From Sulfolobales archaeon Acd1 (GTDB taxonomy: Archaea > Thermoproteota > Thermoprotei_A > Sulfolobales > Sulfolobaceae), in contig APJY01000002.1 of NCBI GenBank assembly GCA_000389735.1, forward strand, positions 186,001-250,000: DNA of 64,000 nucleotides, written 5' to 3'. The translations under genes and the position numbers were made by a program. Below the pieces are notes generated by a model that saw only the letters and a list, made by a program, of their open reading frames with translations, was not told where the DNA came from and made no database searches. Shown here piece after piece: positions 27,043-37,723 of the stretch; position 1 is the first letter of the stretch; each line of letters begins with the position of its first letter.

Positions 27043-27064
27043 GAGGGTTAATCACTAGATCTTG

Positions 27065-27078
27065 CGTCGAGGTCGACG
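27065..27078 (+). promoter_or_regulatory. Inverted repeat holding the L3 ribosome binding site
   Basis: CGTCGAGGTCGACG is a perfect 6+6 inverted repeat with a 2-base centre. The GAGGT ribosome binding site lies in its middle, with about 8 bases from there to the ATG. As RNA it could form a 4-bp stem with the binding site in the loop. Possible translational control of the superoperon; unproven. Confidence 0.4.
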
Positions 27079-27081
27079 TAG

Positions 27082-28107
27082 ATGGGCCATAGAAAGCTTT
27101 CGTCGCCGAGGAGAGGATCGGCTGGGCTTAGGCCGAGGAAGAGAGCTGAGGAACTCCTACCTACTCCTAGGAGCTGGCCCGATTTACAGCTTGAGAAGCC
27201 CACTTTGCTTGGGTTCATTGGGTACAAGGTCAGTATGACTCACGTGATCATGGTTGACGATAGGGAAACCTCGCCTCATTACGGGAAAGAGATTTACATG
27301 CCCGTCACGATTCTCGAGACGCCCCCCATTGTTCCTCTCGCCTTGAGGGTATACGTTAGAGACGCGTTGGGAGAGCCGCAAGCTTACACAGAGCTTTGGG
27401 CCGAATCCCCTCAAGGGCTCCGCTTGGAGAAAGCGATAGGCAAGTTCTTCAAGCCGAACGTTTCCAAAAAGGATGAGATTTGGAAGAAAATCGAGACGGT
27501 GAAGGACAGGATAGAGTTCGTTAGATTGGTAGTCGCGACTCAGCCCCACAAGATCCCCTCCTTGGGGAAGAAGAAACCAGACCTGGTGGAGGTTCAGATA
27601 GCCGGGGGAGGCCTTGATGAGAGGTTAAACTACGCGCTAAGCGTTCTCGGCAAGGAGGTCTCTGTCGATCAAGTCTTTAAAGAGGGTCAACTCGTTGATG
27701 TGATTGGCGTAACCAAGGGCAAAGGGTTCGCCGGAGTAATCAAGAGGTACGGAGTGGTAGAGCTACCCAGGTGGCATAAGCATAGGAAAGGTAGCAGGAA
27801 GGTAGGAGCTAGAGGACCTTCTATTCCCACCCCGAGTTACGTTCCTCAGCCTGGAAAAATGGGCTTCCACAGGAGGACCGAGTACAACAAGAGGATCCTT
27901 AAAATCGGAACCGATCCGAATATGATTAACCCGCTCGGAGGCTTCCCGCATTACGGGCTAGTTAAGAACACCTACCTGGTCATTCAGGGTAGCCTGATGG
28001 GCGCGGTGAAGAGACCCTTGTTCTTGAGGTATCCGATAAGGCCCACTTGGACGCCCAAGGGAGCACCAGAAATCAAGTACATCGATTTATCCAGCAAGCA
28101 AGGGTGA
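27082..28107 (+). CDS. rpl3: 50S ribosomal protein L3
   Basis: A 341-residue large-subunit protein near the peptidyl transferase centre and first gene of the superoperon. It begins [20 protein letters not shown], and shows [39 protein letters not shown] and [14 protein letters not shown], all family hallmarks. Length fits the archaeal form. L4 starts 5 bases after its stop. Confidence 0.97.
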   Translation: MGHRKLSSPRRGSAGLRPRKRAEELLPTPRSWPDLQLEKPTLLGFIGYKVSMTHVIMVDDRETSPHYGKEIYMPVTILETPPIVPLALRVYVRDALGEPQAYTELWAESPQGLRLEKAIGKFFKPNVSKKDEIWKKIETVKDRIEFVRLVVATQPHKIPSLGKKKPDLVEVQIAGGGLDERLNYALSVLGKEVSVDQVFKEGQLVDVIGVTKGKGFAGVIKRYGVVELPRWHKHRKGSRKVGARGPSIPTPSYVPQPGKMGFHRRTEYNKRILKIGTDPNMINPLGGFPHYGLVKNTYLVIQGSLMGAVKRPLFLRYPIRPTWTPKGAPEIKYIDLSSKQG

Positions 28108-28112
28108 TAGGA

Positions 28113-28913
28113 ATGTACGTCGAATTGACCTCATTAAAAACCAACGTCTATGATTTAACAGGAGCTAAGGTTAATGAGGTCGAGCTACCCTCGTTCTTCA
28201 GCTACCCAGTTAGGATCGACTTAATACGGAGAGCCTTCATTTCCTCTCTAACTAAGTCGATACAGCCGAAGGGAAGAGACCCGATGGCAGGGAAGAGGAC
28301 GACGGCAGTAAGCTTCGGAATAAACCTGGGCTTAGCGAGGGTTCCTAGAGTGAAGAACTTAGGTCGTGCAAGATTAGCTCCCAACACTAGGGGAGGCAGG
28401 AGGGCTTTCCCACCCACGCCTGAGAAGGTAATAGCTGAGGATATCAACAGTAAGGAAATGCGCTTAGCCGTGATAAGCGCGTTGGCGGCCACCGCTAAGG
28501 CTGAGTTCGTCAAAGCCAGGGGACATATAATCGACAAAGTTTCGTCTCTGCCCATAGTTGTGGTTCAAGACTTCGAAAACTTGAACACTACTTCGAGCGT
28601 TTACGACGCATTAGTTCAGCTGGGGCTGGAGGCTGAGCTAGAGAGGGTTAAGGAGAGTAAGGGCATTAGGGCGGGGAAGGGTAAAATGAGAGGGAGAAGG
28701 TATGAGCACGCGAAAGGCCCCCTAATAGTAGTGAGCTCTCACGAAGCACCCGTAGTTAAGGCCGCAAGGAACGTCCTCGGTGTTGACGTGGTTCCTGCTA
28801 AAGACGTTAGCGTGATTCACCTGGCCCCCGGCGGTCATCCCGGAAGGCTTACGATTTTCACCTTACCCACTCTTAAACTCTTGGAAGAGAGGTTTAGGGG
28901 TAGATTGTTATGA
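28113..28913 (+). CDS. rpl4: 50S ribosomal protein L4
   Basis: A 266-residue protein whose long loop reaches into the exit tunnel. Core: [71 protein letters not shown] and [17 protein letters not shown] chose ATG 28113 since Sulfolobus L4 begins MYLEL and GGTGATAG lies just before; the frame stays open upstream, but that part overlaps L3. Its end overlaps L23 by 4 bases. Confidence 0.96.
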   Translation: MYVELTSLKTNVYDLTGAKVNEVELPSFFSYPVRIDLIRRAFISSLTKSIQPKGRDPMAGKRTTAVSFGINLGLARVPRVKNLGRARLAPNTRGGRRAFPPTPEKVIAEDINSKEMRLAVISALAATAKAEFVKARGHIIDKVSSLPIVVVQDFENLNTTSSVYDALVQLGLEAELERVKESKGIRAGKGKMRGRRYEHAKGPLIVVSSHEAPVVKAARNVLGVDVVPAKDVSVIHLAPGGHPGRLTIFTLPTLKLLEERFRGRLL

Positions 28914-29206
28914 GCCAGGAGAAGAAGTCGGAAGTTAAGAAACCATACCAGTTCCAGGGGATTTTGATCAGGGCTTTGGCGTCAGAGAAGGCTATAAGGT
29001 TAATAGAAAGGGAAAACACGATTACGTTTCTAGTTGACCTCAAGGCAACGAAGAAGCAAATAGCTGAAGAGGTCGAGAAGATGTTCGAGGTAAAGGTAGA
29101 AAAGGTGAACACGCTTATTACACCGAGAGGAGAGAAAAAGGCATACTTGAAGCTCGCCAAGGAGTACAAGGCTACAGACTTGGCTCACAAGTTAGGTATA
29201 CTCTGA
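28910..29206 (+). CDS. rpl23: 50S ribosomal protein L23
   Basis: A 98-residue protein at the tunnel exit, docking site for SRP and other nascent-chain factors. Core: [20 protein letters not shown] and [21 protein letters not shown] charged N-terminal extension of about 18 residues ([14 protein letters not shown]) precedes the core. Start ATG overlaps the L4 stop. Confidence 0.96.
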   Translation: MSQEKKSEVKKPYQFQGILIRALASEKAIRLIERENTITFLVDLKATKKQIAEEVEKMFEVKVEKVNTLITPRGEKKAYLKLAKEYKATDLAHKLGIL

Positions 29207-29218
29207 GGTGAGTGATGA

Positions 29219-29944
29219 ATGGGTAAGAGGCTACTCCAACAAAGGGCGGGCAGGGGCAACATCAACTTCAGGAGCCCTGGATGGACCAGGGTAGCCCCGG
29301 CCAGATTTCCTTCGGTAATCAAAGGCAAGCAGGGCGTGGTCGTCGATATAGTTCACAACCCAGGTCAAGTGGCCCCACTGGCGAAAATCATAACTGACCA
29401 GAACGAAGAGTTCTACGTTCCGGCCGTGCAAGGTCTCGCGGTGGGACAGGCAATTTCAATTGGTCCTGGCAGTAACCCCACTGCTGGGAACATTGTGGTT
29501 ATTTCGGAAGTACCTGAAGGAACCCTGGTCAGCAACGTAGAGAAGACGAGAGGAGACGGAGGCAAGTTCGCGAGAGCTGCAGGGTCTTACGCTGTCGTGG
29601 TGGGAAGGGCAGGGAACAAAGTCCTCATAAGGCTGCCCTCAGGGAAGATAGCTCAGGTAGGCGGCGACGCTCTGGCCATAGTTGGCACCGTGGCGGGAGG
29701 AGGGGTAACCGAGAAACCGTTGCTTAAGGCTGGCAACGCCTACTGGAAGTGGAAGAAGAAGGCGCACAAGTGGCCTCATGTAAGGGGCGTGGCCATGAAC
29801 GCCATATCCCACCCGCACGGTGGAGGTAGCCATCAAAGCGTGAGTAGGTCATCCACTGTATCCAGGAGAGCTCCACCAGGGAGGAAGGTAGGTCATATAG
29901 CTGCCAGAAGGGCTGGAAGGAAGAAGGGGACAGAAGCCGCCTGA
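29219..29944 (+). CDS. rpl2: 50S ribosomal protein L2
   Basis: A 241-residue primary binder of 23S rRNA near the peptidyl transferase centre. [13 protein letters not shown] at the start, [39 protein letters not shown] and [20 protein letters not shown] with the conserved histidine are all present. GAGGTGAGTG before the ATG is the ribosome binding site. Confidence 0.97.
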   Translation: MGKRLLQQRAGRGNINFRSPGWTRVAPARFPSVIKGKQGVVVDIVHNPGQVAPLAKIITDQNEEFYVPAVQGLAVGQAISIGPGSNPTAGNIVVISEVPEGTLVSNVEKTRGDGGKFARAAGSYAVVVGRAGNKVLIRLPSGKIAQVGGDALAIVGTVAGGGVTEKPLLKAGNAYWKWKKKAHKWPHVRGVAMNAISHPHGGGSHQSVSRSSTVSRRAPPGRKVGHIAARRAGRKKGTEAA

Positions 29945-29964
29945 ATTAGGAGGTGATTACGGTT

Positions 29965-30387
29965 ATGCCGTTCGAAATTCCACCTGAATGGAGGAACTTC
30001 AGGTACAGGGGTAAGGCGTTAGAAGAGCTGCTGAACATGAGCATGGACGAGTTCATTAAGCTGTTGCCAGCTAGACAGAGGAGGTCGCTTAGGAGAGGCT
30101 TTACTGAGGAGCAGAAAAGGCTTCTAGAAAAAGCGAGGAAAATCGTAAGAACGGGCAAGTATGACAAGGTAATAAAGACCCACGTGAGGGATATGATAAT
30201 ACTACCTGAGATGATCGGTTTGAAGTTCGCTGTTTACAACGGAAAAGAATTCGTAGAGTTTCAGGTTGTCCCGGAGATGATTGGTCATTACCTTGGCGAG
30301 TTCTCAATAACCACGAAGAAGGTGGAGCACGGAGAGCCCGGACTGAAGGCTACCAAGTCGAGCCTGTTCCTGGCAATGAAAGGGTGA
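29965..30387 (+). CDS. rps19: 30S ribosomal protein S19
   Basis: A 140-residue small-subunit head protein. It shows [54 protein letters not shown] and [20 protein letters not shown]. The start choice matters: a GTG at 29953 belongs to the excellent Shine-Dalgarno AGGAGGTGAT (29949-29958), so ATG 29965 seven bases later is taken as the start. Confidence 0.96.
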   Translation: MPFEIPPEWRNFRYRGKALEELLNMSMDEFIKLLPARQRRSLRRGFTEEQKRLLEKARKIVRTGKYDKVIKTHVRDMIILPEMIGLKFAVYNGKEFVEFQVVPEMIGHYLGEFSITTKKVEHGEPGLKATKSSLFLAMKG

Positions 30388-30393
30388 TATGCT

Positions 30394-30867
30394 ATGCCTC
30401 CCTCTTGGACTTATCCCAACTTGAACGTCGATGAGGCAAGGACTGGCAAGGCTGTTAAACGCAACGTGACCGTCTCGCTGAGGGACCTTTACAACGTTTG
30501 TAAGGCAATTAGGGGTATGAAGGTAACCGAAGCGGAGAAGTTCCTGACCGATGTGCTGGAAGGAAAACAGGCTTTGCCCTTCTGGAAGCACCAGAGAGGG
30601 GCCGCTCACAGATCGAACATTTCGCCGAAGTGGAAGGTGAAGAGTGGCAGATACCCGAGGAAAGCGATAAAGTACGTGCTCGAGGTTCTAAGTTACGCGA
30701 AGGCAAACGCCGTTAGCAAGGGACTTTCCGAGGAAAGGTTGAAGATCCTTCACGCTGCAGCTCACAAGGGCATAACGATAAGGAGGTATATGCCGAGGGC
30801 CTTCGGTAGATCCACAAGGAAGTTCAGGTACACTTCCAATATTGAGATAGTCGTGGGTGAGGTCTGA
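30394..30867 (+). CDS. rpl22: 50S ribosomal protein L22
   Basis: A 157-residue tunnel protein with the long beta hairpin. Core: [53 protein letters not shown] and [23 protein letters not shown] precedes the ATG. Its stop overlaps the first base of the S3 start codon. Confidence 0.96.
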   Translation: MPPSWTYPNLNVDEARTGKAVKRNVTVSLRDLYNVCKAIRGMKVTEAEKFLTDVLEGKQALPFWKHQRGAAHRSNISPKWKVKSGRYPRKAIKYVLEVLSYAKANAVSKGLSEERLKILHAAAHKGITIRRYMPRAFGRSTRKFRYTSNIEIVVGEV

Positions 30868-31565
30868 TGGTAAGCGTTAGGAAGTACTTCCTCCAAAGGT
30901 CTTTAACGAAAGTCATGGTGGACGAGTTTTTGGCGAAACAGTTCTATACCGCCGAGTATGCTGGAGTTGAGATAACGAAAACCCCCATAGGAACTAGGAT
31001 CATCATTTACGCAGGCAGGCCTGCCGTAATTATCGGCAGGGGAGGGAAAACCATCAAGCAATTGGCTCAACTCTTCGAGAAATACTTCGGTCTGGAGAAT
31101 CCACAGATAACTGTGACCCAGGTGGAGAACCCAGAGCTCAACGCGAGGGTGATGGCATTCAGGCTCGCCCAGGCCCTAGAAAAGGGGTACCACTTCAGGA
31201 GGGCTGCATTCGTCACGCTTAGAAGGATTTTGAACGCTGGGGCTTTGGGTGCCGAAGTAGTAGTGAGCGGCAAACTCACTTCCGAGAGAGCGAAATACGA
31301 GAAGCTTAAGGAGGGTGTCGTCTACAAGACTGGTGGGCATTTAGAGTACATACTCGACAGGGCCATCGCAGTGGCGATGCTTAAGCCGGGCGTTTACGGG
31401 GTGGAGGTCGTAATAACAAAGCCCATGAAGAGCGTCGACAAGATCACCTTAAAGGAGGAAACGCCGCAACCGCCTGAATCTGTGACTGTCACCAACGTGA
31501 AGTTCATCGAAGAGACTCAGCCGTCAGAAGGACAACCTGAAAGGGGTGGTGTAAGTGGCTCATAA
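30867..31565 (+). CDS. rps3: 30S ribosomal protein S3
   Basis: A 232-residue protein at the mRNA entry. The N-terminal KH domain has [20 protein letters not shown]; the rest has [20 protein letters not shown] and [16 protein letters not shown]. The C-terminal tail (about residues 210-232) is acidic and proline-rich (ETPQPPESV), common in archaeal S3. Its end overlaps L29 by 11 bases. Confidence 0.96.
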   Translation: MVSVRKYFLQRSLTKVMVDEFLAKQFYTAEYAGVEITKTPIGTRIIIYAGRPAVIIGRGGKTIKQLAQLFEKYFGLENPQITVTQVENPELNARVMAFRLAQALEKGYHFRRAAFVTLRRILNAGALGAEVVVSGKLTSERAKYEKLKEGVVYKTGGHLEYILDRAIAVAMLKPGVYGVEVVITKPMKSVDKITLKEETPQPPESVTVTNVKFIEETQPSEGQPERGGVSGS

Positions 31566-31773
31566 GAGGAACGACTTCCTTAAGGAAATCCGAGGGCTCA
31601 ACGACGAGGAGTTACAACAGAAGCTGAACGAGCTCAGGAGCGAGCTCATCAGGCTACGGACGCAAGTAGTAACGGGTACGATAAAGGACACTATGGCTAT
31701 AAGGAACATTAAGAAGAACATCGCGAGGATACAGACTGTTCTAAAAGAGAAGAGAAGAGCCGGAAAAGCGTGA
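31555..31773 (+). CDS. rpl29: 50S ribosomal protein L29
   Basis: A 72-residue two-helix protein at the tunnel exit beside L23. [20 protein letters not shown] and [18 protein letters not shown] are the family pattern. GTG start inside the S3 end. Slightly longer at the N-terminus than bacterial L29. Confidence 0.95.
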   Translation: MAHKRNDFLKEIRGLNDEELQQKLNELRSELIRLRTQVVTGTIKDTMAIRNIKKNIARIQTVLKEKRRAGKA

Positions 31774-31780
31774 GGACGGC

Positions 31781-32014
31781 ATGTTCATCGACCTGTTAAA
31801 TGAGGAGGTTCGTATCAAAGGATATACGGACCCAAACGTCATAGGCTTGAAGGGAAGGGTCGTAAGTGAAACTCAGAAGACTTTATTACTGCTTCTCCCC
31901 GATGGGAGGAAAGCCAGGATAATGAAGGCACATGTCGTGCTTGAGAGGAACGGAGAAGAAATCTCAGGGGGTCAGCTGAGGGGCAGGTACTGGGAAAGGT
32001 TGATGAGGTGGTAA
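31781..32014 (+). CDS. rnp1: RNase P protein subunit Rpp29 (component 1)
   Basis: A 77-residue Sm-like barrel subunit of RNase P. Family pattern: NVIGLKGRVVSETQKTLLLL followed by KARIMKAHVVLE. It pairs with Rpp21 in the holoenzyme. Position between L29 and S17 is conserved in archaea. With Rpp30 and Pop5 at 9-10 kb, the window holds three of the RNase P protein genes. Confidence 0.93.
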   Translation: MFIDLLNEEVRIKGYTDPNVIGLKGRVVSETQKTLLLLLPDGRKARIMKAHVVLERNGEEISGGQLRGRYWERLMRW

Positions 32015-32017
32015 AGC

Positions 32018-32362
32018 ATGAAAGGGGCCAAAAACGTAGGCGTACCAGGTGTTGTAATTCCCTCGAAATCGTGTGACGATGATAACTGTCCGTTCCACGG
32101 GACTTTACGGGTGAGGGGAATGATCCTGGAGGGCACTATAGTTAAATTTAGGGCGAATGGGACGGCCATCTTCGAAAGGGAGTACATTTACTACGACAAG
32201 AAGTACAAGAGATACGAAAGGAGAAGGAGTAGGATTCACGTCCACGTTCCTCCGTGTTTAAACGTTAAGGAAGGGGATAGAGTGATAATCGGAGAGACAA
32301 GACCAATAGCCAAGTCTGTTGCGTTTGTAGTTCTCGGAAAGGCGGGTGGTCAGAGTGCCTGA
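32018..32362 (+). CDS. rps17: 30S ribosomal protein S17
   Basis: A 114-residue OB-fold 16S rRNA binder of the archaeal type, with N-terminal [20 protein letters not shown] and core [20 protein letters not shown] then [23 protein letters not shown] start 3 bases after rnp1. It overlaps the L14 start by 8 bases. Confidence 0.96.
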   Translation: MKGAKNVGVPGVVIPSKSCDDDNCPFHGTLRVRGMILEGTIVKFRANGTAIFEREYIYYDKKYKRYERRRSRIHVHVPPCLNVKEGDRVIIGETRPIAKSVAFVVLGKAGGQSA

Positions 32363-32771
32363 AAAGCTTAATGTGGTTGGTTCGAGGAAAGGCCTGACTC
32401 CAGGAATACAGCACGAAACTAGAGTCGTCGTGGCTGATAACAGTGGGGCTAAAGAAGCCCAAGTTATAGGAATCTACGGCTATCACGGCGTTTTGAGAAG
32501 GGTTCCCTTCGCGAACGTCGGAGACCTGATTATGGTCAGCGTCAAGAAAGGCACGCCCGAAGTGAGGAAGCAGAAGTTCAAGGCAGTGATAGTAAGACAG
32601 AGGATGCCTTACAGGAGGCCCGACGGGACTTGGATAGCCTTCGAGGATAACGCGGTGGTCATTGTGAACCCTGACGGTTCCCCGAAAGGGACGGAAATCA
32701 GGGGTCCCATAGCTAGGGAAGCCGCGGAAAGATGGCCGAAAATAGCGGGAATAGCTACCCTGGTGATATAA
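32355..32771 (+). CDS. rpl14: 50S ribosomal protein L14
   Basis: A 138-residue protein at the subunit interface, near the GTPase-factor and aIF6 binding area. Core: [40 protein letters not shown] and [21 protein letters not shown] chose GTG 32355 because Sulfolobus L14 begins MSEKIQVLGSRKG; another in-frame GTG lies at 32346. Confidence 0.96.
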   Translation: MPEKLNVVGSRKGLTPGIQHETRVVVADNSGAKEAQVIGIYGYHGVLRRVPFANVGDLIMVSVKKGTPEVRKQKFKAVIVRQRMPYRRPDGTWIAFEDNAVVIVNPDGSPKGTEIRGPIAREAAERWPKIAGIATLVI

Positions 32772-32774
32772 ATC

Positions 32775-33191
32775 ATGGTCTCCTCTAAACCCTCAAAACA
32801 AAGGAAACAACTCTACAACGCGCCTAAGCATAAGCAAAGGAAGACTTTAACGGCTCCTTTGTCTGACGACTTAGCTAACCAGTACGGTATAGTCAGGATT
32901 CCCGTCAGAGTCGGCGACGTTGTGAAGGTGATGAGAGGCGAGTTCGCGGGTCACGAGGGCAAAGTAATAGCGGTTAAGCTGGAAAACGGAAGGATAGCCG
33001 TTGAGGGCCTAACTAGGAAAAAGGCTGATGGCTCGGAGGTGCCCGTGTGGGTTCACGCGTCTAAGGTTATGATAACTAAGCTGGACCTTGGCGACAAATC
33101 GCGTAAGGAAGCCATAGAACGTAAAGCTGAGGCTAGGAAGAAAACGCTCGAGACTCTGAAGGGAAACGCCTCAAGTTCCTCAAGTTCATGA
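32775..33191 (+). CDS. rpl24: 50S ribosomal protein L24
   Basis: A 138-residue assembly-initiating protein with a KOW motif (VRVGDVVKVMRGEFAGHEG). The N-terminus KPSKQRKQLYNAPKHKQRKT is typical of archaeal and eukaryotic L24/L26e. The C-terminus ends with a run of six serines after a lysine-rich helix, an unusual low-complexity tail. Confidence 0.96.
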   Translation: MVSSKPSKQRKQLYNAPKHKQRKTLTAPLSDDLANQYGIVRIPVRVGDVVKVMRGEFAGHEGKVIAVKLENGRIAVEGLTRKKADGSEVPVWVHASKVMITKLDLGDKSRKEAIERKAEARKKTLETLKGNASSSSSS

Positions 33192-33203
33192 GGTGAATAG
33201 TGA

Positions 33204-33923
33204 ATGGCGCACATAACGCGTTTCGAAGCCCCTTGGTTCCTCAAGGTATCAAAGAAGGAGTACAAGTGGGTGGTCAGGGCTAACCCTGGACCACATCCAA
33301 TATTGAAAGCGATCCCGTTAGCGATCCTCGTCAGGGATTACTTAGGCTATGCGAGGACTTTGAAGGAAGCTAAGAGGATCATATCTACGGGCCTAGTATA
33401 CGTTGACGGGAGGCCGAGGAAGGACTACAAATACCCCGTCGGCCTCATGGATGTAATCTACGTGAGGGGAGCTGAGAAATACTACAGGATGGTTCCCGAT
33501 ACCAAGAGGGTGATAGTTCCGGTGGAGATAAGTAAGGATGAGGCCTCGTTTAAGTTGGTAAGGATCGTCAATAAGACCACCGTTAAGGGTGGGAGGATAC
33601 AACTGAACCTGGAAGATGGGAGAAACGTATTGTTGACTCCCGAAGAGGCCAAGAACTACTCGACTTATGATACGTTAAAGATCGAGATTCCTAACCAAAC
33701 GATACTTGGTAAGTTCGAGTTGGCGCAGGGGAATTACGCCGTGATCGTGGGAGGACGCAACGTTGGTGCTCACGGAAGGATAACTGAGATCAGGCTTGCC
33801 GCCTTTAAGAGGCTGAAGTACTCGATAGTCACATTAACTGATTCTTCTGGTAAAGAGATAAGGACGAACATGATGAACGTTATGGCTGTAGGTAAGGAGG
33901 CTCCCGTGGTGAAGCTTCAATGA
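33204..33923 (+). CDS. rps4e: 30S ribosomal protein S4e
   Basis: A 239-residue small-subunit protein with S4-like and KOW-like domains. Core: [40 protein letters not shown] and [19 protein letters not shown]. The ending overlaps L5 by 4 bases. Length matches the archaeal family. Confidence 0.96.
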   Translation: MAHITRFEAPWFLKVSKKEYKWVVRANPGPHPILKAIPLAILVRDYLGYARTLKEAKRIISTGLVYVDGRPRKDYKYPVGLMDVIYVRGAEKYYRMVPDTKRVIVPVEISKDEASFKLVRIVNKTTVKGGRIQLNLEDGRNVLLTPEEAKNYSTYDTLKIEIPNQTILGKFELAQGNYAVIVGGRNVGAHGRITEIRLAAFKRLKYSIVTLTDSSGKEIRTNMMNVMAVGKEAPVVKLQ

Positions 33924-34465
33924 GCGCGACCCAAGTTGAGGCTAAGAAGCTCGGGAATACGATGAGGAGGGTAATTCTAGATAAGGTTACCGTCAACATC
34001 GGCTTGGGCGAATCCGGTGAAAGGTTACAGAGAGCGTACAATCTGCTCCAGGAGCTGACTGGCTCGAAGCCGGTCTACACTATAGCTAAGAAAACGATTA
34101 GGGAGTTCGGGATAAGGAGAGGGGCACCAATTGGCGTAAAAGTGACGCTGAGAGGGAAGAAGGCTGAGGAGTTCTTAAACAGAGTCCTGGAGGCTGTGGG
34201 TAGAAGGCTGAAGAAGGAAAGCTTTGACGACTACGGCAACGTCGCTTTCGGGATTTCCGAACACGTATTGATCCCTGGAACTAAGTATGATCCTGAAGTA
34301 GGGATCTTCGGGATGGACGTGGCCATCACGCTAAGGAGGCCTGGATATAGAGTAATGCTGAGGAAAAGAAAGAGGTCCGGGATCCCTAAGAGGCACAGGG
34401 TCACGAAAGAAGAGGCAATGGAGTTCCTCAAGAAAAACTTTAATGTTACCATAGTTGAGGGGTGA
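33920..34465 (+). CDS. rpl5: 50S ribosomal protein L5
   Basis: A 181-residue 5S rRNA-binding protein of the central protuberance. Core: [40 protein letters not shown] and [23 protein letters not shown] overlaps the S4e stop (ATGA). Confidence 0.96.
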   Translation: MSATQVEAKKLGNTMRRVILDKVTVNIGLGESGERLQRAYNLLQELTGSKPVYTIAKKTIREFGIRRGAPIGVKVTLRGKKAEEFLNRVLEAVGRRLKKESFDDYGNVAFGISEHVLIPGTKYDPEVGIFGMDVAITLRRPGYRVMLRKRKRSGIPKRHRVTKEEAMEFLKKNFNVTIVEG

Positions 34466-34470
34466 GGAGC

Positions 34471-34635
34471 ATGGGTAAGTACAAGCCTCCGGCTGAGGTC
34501 AAGTTCGGTAGAGGGGCTCAAGTTTGCAGAAGGTGTGGCGGCAGGGATTCAGTGATACAGAAATATGGCCTCTATTTGTGCAGGCAGTGCTTTAGAGAAG
34601 TGGCGTACGACTTAGGTTTTAAGAAACTGAGGTGA
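34471..34635 (+). CDS. rps14: 30S ribosomal protein S14 (zinc type)
   Basis: A 54-residue protein read directly from the sequence between L5 and S8. It begins [15 protein letters not shown] and has the zinc pairs CRRC and CRQC, ending YDLGFKKLR. It binds the 3' domain of 16S rRNA. GGTGAGG before the ATG is the ribosome binding site. Short genes like this are easily missed, but the order L5-S14-S8 is universal here. Confidence 0.95.
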   Translation: MGKYKPPAEVKFGRGAQVCRRCGGRDSVIQKYGLYLCRQCFREVAYDLGFKKLR

Positions 34636-34642
34636 TTGGAAC

Positions 34643-35044
34643 ATGGTCGTCCTAAATCCGTTGGCGAACGCGCTTACTACGATTTACAACAACGAGGTTA
34701 GGAGGAACAAGCAAGCCATCATAATGCCTGCCTCGAAGCTCATAGTTAACGTCTTGAGGGTTATGCAGAGGGAAGGTTACATAGGAGAGTTTGAGCTAAT
34801 CGACGACGGCAGGTCTGGCAAGATAGTGGTTCAGTTGTTGGGACGTATAAACAAATGCGGTCCGATAAGCCCAAGGTTCCCGGTCACGTATAAAGAGCTC
34901 CTAAGCATGCCGCACTATATCAGGAGATACCTACCCTCAAAGGAGATCGGGTTCATCATCCTATCTACATCTAAGGGTGTGATGACTCACAAGGACGCAA
35001 TTAAGGAGAGGATCGGGGGCGTGGCTTTAGGTTACGTTTATTGA
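34643..35044 (+). CDS. rps8: 30S ribosomal protein S8
   Basis: A 133-residue central-domain 16S rRNA binder. Core: [40 protein letters not shown] and the C-terminal [29 protein letters not shown] precedes the ATG. Confidence 0.96.
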   Translation: MVVLNPLANALTTIYNNEVRRNKQAIIMPASKLIVNVLRVMQREGYIGEFELIDDGRSGKIVVQLLGRINKCGPISPRFPVTYKELLSMPHYIRRYLPSKEIGFIILSTSKGVMTHKDAIKERIGGVALGYVY

Positions 35045-35056
35045 GGTGATCCCTAG

Positions 35057-35605
35057 ATGAAGGCCGCCTACTTGCGGGAGGAGATCGAGATCCCCAAGGG
35101 CGTCACCATTACGCTAGATGGAATGAAAGTAAGAGTTAAGGGGCCTAAGGGGGAAATAGAAAAAGACTTCACTCACATTAAGGGCATTCAAATGAACCTT
35201 AGCGATAATAAGCTGATTTTGGAAACCACCTTCGCTGATAGAAGGAAGAAGGCTCAATTCTACACTATTATAGCTCATATCAAGAACGCCATAACTGGAG
35301 TTACTACTGGCGGATTTAGGTATTACCTGAAGGTTATATTCACGCACTTCCCGATATCCGTGAAAGTCGCTGGGAACGAGGTTCAGATATCCAACCTCAT
35401 CGGCGAGAAGAACGTGCGGAGAGCTAAGATCCTCCCAGGAGTTAAAGTTACCGTGAAAGGAGAAGAAATCGTGGTTGAGGGATTAGACATAGAGAAAGTC
35501 GCCCAAACCGCTGCCAACATCGAGAGGGCGGCCAAGATAACCGGTTTCGACAAGAGGGTGTTCGCTGACGGAATTTACATTTATAAGCAGGAGGTGATCT
35601 CATGA
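35057..35605 (+). CDS. rpl6: 50S ribosomal protein L6
   Basis: A 182-residue protein with two similar domains near the factor-binding stalk. Core: [20 protein letters not shown] and a second domain with [20 protein letters not shown] and [17 protein letters not shown]. Its end overlaps L32e by 4 bases. Confidence 0.96.
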   Translation: MKAAYLREEIEIPKGVTITLDGMKVRVKGPKGEIEKDFTHIKGIQMNLSDNKLILETTFADRRKKAQFYTIIAHIKNAITGVTTGGFRYYLKVIFTHFPISVKVAGNEVQISNLIGEKNVRRAKILPGVKVTVKGEEIVVEGLDIEKVAQTAANIERAAKITGFDKRVFADGIYIYKQEVIS

Positions 35606-36000
35606 GCGACCCTAAACAAGCACTAAAAGAAAGAAGAAGGCTCCAAAAATCAATTAAGAAAAAAGATAAACCTAAGTTCCTAAGGTACGATTGGGATAAG
35701 TACTACAGGCTGGAAAGGCAGGAGACCTGGAGGAAGCCTAGGGGAAGAGACAACCCAATGAGGCTTCAGCTGTCAGGATACCCTCCAAAGGTGGATCCGG
35801 GCTTCGGTACGCCTAAGGAAATAAGGGGGTTACACCCGAGCGGACTCAAGCCGATAATAGTAAGGAACATGAAAGAGCTAGAGAGCTTAAAGGGTAAGCA
35901 GGACGTGATAGTCTACATAGCGTCAACAGTCGGTCTTAAAAAGAGGATGGAGATGGTGAGTAAGGCGAAGGAACTAGGAATAAGGCTGGCTAACGGGTGA
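35602..36000 (+). CDS. rpl32e: 50S ribosomal protein L32e
   Basis: A 132-residue large-subunit protein. Core: [40 protein letters not shown] and [20 protein letters not shown]. The N-terminus is strongly basic. It overlaps the L19e ribosome binding site. Confidence 0.96.
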   Translation: MSDPKQALKERRRLQKSIKKKDKPKFLRYDWDKYYRLERQETWRKPRGRDNPMRLQLSGYPPKVDPGFGTPKEIRGLHPSGLKPIIVRNMKELESLKGKQDVIVYIASTVGLKKRMEMVSKAKELGIRLANG

Positions 36001-36005
36001 TCGGG

Positions 36006-36461
36006 ATGCCCGATCTGGCGCTTCAGAAAAGGCTTGCCGCGGACATGAAGGGCGTTGGGATCAAACGGGTGAAAATACCGCCTGAGTATGTAGATGAGGT
36101 CACTGAGGCCCTAACGAGGGAGGACGTTAGGAAGCTAATTAAGGACGGAAAAATTATCATCAAACATGCCAGAGGGATAAGTAGCGGAAGGCTGAAGGAG
36201 AGGAGGAGGAACAGGAGACTAAAGGGTGAGGGAAGGAAAGAAGGAAGCAGGAAGGGTAAGAAGGGAGCAAGGACCGAAAGAAAGAGAGCGTGGGTATTCA
36301 GGATAAGGAAGATAAGGACCTACTTGAGATACCTCAGGGATACGGGAAAAATAGACAGAAAAACGTATAGGAAGCTATACTTGGAGAGTAAGGCTGGCGT
36401 TTTTAAGTCGCTTCGTGACGTGAAGATCCGTTTACAATCCCTGGGCGTGAAGGTGGAATAA
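36006..36461 (+). CDS. rpl19e: 50S ribosomal protein L19e
   Basis: A 151-residue very basic protein. Family pattern: [59 protein letters not shown] and [21 protein letters not shown] chose ATG 36006; the in-frame GTG at 35997 lies in the GGTGAT ribosome binding site, and Sulfolobus L19e starts three residues before the LxxQKRLA motif. Confidence 0.95.
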   Translation: MPDLALQKRLAADMKGVGIKRVKIPPEYVDEVTEALTREDVRKLIKDGKIIIKHARGISSGRLKERRRNRRLKGEGRKEGSRKGKKGARTERKRAWVFRIRKIRTYLRYLRDTGKIDRKTYRKLYLESKAGVFKSLRDVKIRLQSLGVKVE

Positions 36462-36463
36462 CT

Positions 36464-37066
36464 ATGGCTCACGGTCCGAACTACAAGGTGAAGTTTGGGA
36501 GGAGAAGGGAAGGTAAAACCAACTACTATAAGAGGTACATCTACGTCCTCTCCAACGCTACCAGGCTCGTGGCTAGGCTGACGAATAAGAACGTTATCGC
36601 GCAAGTTGTGGCGTTTGACCCGAAAGGAGACAGAACGCTTGTGGCCGCACATTCCATGGAGCTAGTTAAGAAATATGGTTGGAAAGGTGATACAAATAAC
36701 ACTCCCGCGGCTTACTTAGTGGGGTTCTTAGCGGGTTTGAGAGCTAGGAAAGCGGGGATAACGAAGGCCGTGTTAGACATTGGTCTGTTCACGCCTGCCA
36801 AAGGGGCTAGGGTGTTTTATGTGGCGAAAGGCGCTATTGATGCCGGTTTAGAAATACCTATGGGAGATGTTGGGATAGTGGAGTCAAGAATTCGGGGAGA
36901 GCACGTCGCAGCATACGCAGAGAAACTCAGCGCTGAGAACCCGGAGAAGTTTGAACGATTGTTTTCAAAATACTTGGAAATAGGTTTGCATCCTAAAGAT
37001 CTCCCTAAACATTTTGAGGAAACATTGGAAAAGATTAAGCGAGATTATAAAGATGTGTTAGGGTGA
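36464..37066 (+). CDS. rpl18: 50S ribosomal protein L18
   Basis: A 200-residue 5S rRNA-binding protein of the archaeal/eukaryotic L5e type. Core: [39 protein letters not shown] and [22 protein letters not shown]-terminal extension of about 40 residues is normal for this type. Confidence 0.96.
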   Translation: MAHGPNYKVKFGRRREGKTNYYKRYIYVLSNATRLVARLTNKNVIAQVVAFDPKGDRTLVAAHSMELVKKYGWKGDTNNTPAAYLVGFLAGLRARKAGITKAVLDIGLFTPAKGARVFYVAKGAIDAGLEIPMGDVGIVESRIRGEHVAAYAEKLSAENPEKFERLFSKYLEIGLHPKDLPKHFEETLEKIKRDYKDVLG

Positions 37067-37070
37067 TCGC

Positions 37071-37715
37071 ATGGCTGAAGAGGTTCCTGTAATAAACCCC
37101 GAGGAATGGAAACCTAGGACGAAGGTAGGCCAACTGGTCAAGGAAGGGAAACTTACGTCCTTAAAGGAGCTCTTCGACAGGAACCTTCCAATCACGGAAC
37201 CCGAGATTGTGGACATACTAATGCCGAAACTAAAGTATGAAGTAGTCGACATAAGGATAGTTCAGAAGCAGACGGACGCAGGAGAGATCTCGAGGTATAA
37301 GGTTCTGATAGTTATGGGTAACATGGACGGCTACGTGAGCTTCGGTACTGGTAAGGCCAGGCAGCTTAGGGTTGCTATTGCTAAGGCCATACGTGACGCT
37401 AAAATGAACATTATCCCGGTAAGGAGAGGGTGCGGGAGCTGGGAGTGCACCTGTGGCGAACCACACAGCTTGCCGTTCAAGGTGACGGGGAAGGCAGGAA
37501 GCGTCGAAGTGACGTTATTACCCGCCCCGAGAGGAACAGGCCTAGTGGCTGGTCCTGCCCTCAAAACTTTACTCACTTATGCTGGGATCAAAGACGTCTG
37601 GTCCTACTCGAAAGGAATGACCTTAACAACAGAGAACTTCATTAAGGCAGGGTACATGGCACTTTACAACACTTACAAGTTCGTAACCGTTATGGACTGG
37701 GGAAGAAAGAGGTGA
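37071..37715 (+). CDS. rps5: 30S ribosomal protein S5
   Basis: A 214-residue mRNA-channel protein. Core: YKVLIVMGNMDGYVSFGTGK and VRRGCGSWECTCGEPHSLPF, typical of the archaeal/eukaryotic S2/S5 form, and PAPRGTGLVAGPALKTLL. GGTGATCGC before the ATG. It overlaps the ribosome binding site of L30. Confidence 0.96.
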   Translation: MAEEVPVINPEEWKPRTKVGQLVKEGKLTSLKELFDRNLPITEPEIVDILMPKLKYEVVDIRIVQKQTDAGEISRYKVLIVMGNMDGYVSFGTGKARQLRVAIAKAIRDAKMNIIPVRRGCGSWECTCGEPHSLPFKVTGKAGSVEVTLLPAPRGTGLVAGPALKTLLTYAGIKDVWSYSKGMTLTTENFIKAGYMALYNTYKFVTVMDWGRKR

Positions 37716-37723
37716 TGAACTGT

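Noticed and set aside
29203-29230. CTGA followed by GTGATGA before L2, resembling D' and C' boxes
   Set aside because: No CTGA lies 12 bases downstream and no C box upstream; the GTGATG is part of the ribosome binding and start region of L2.
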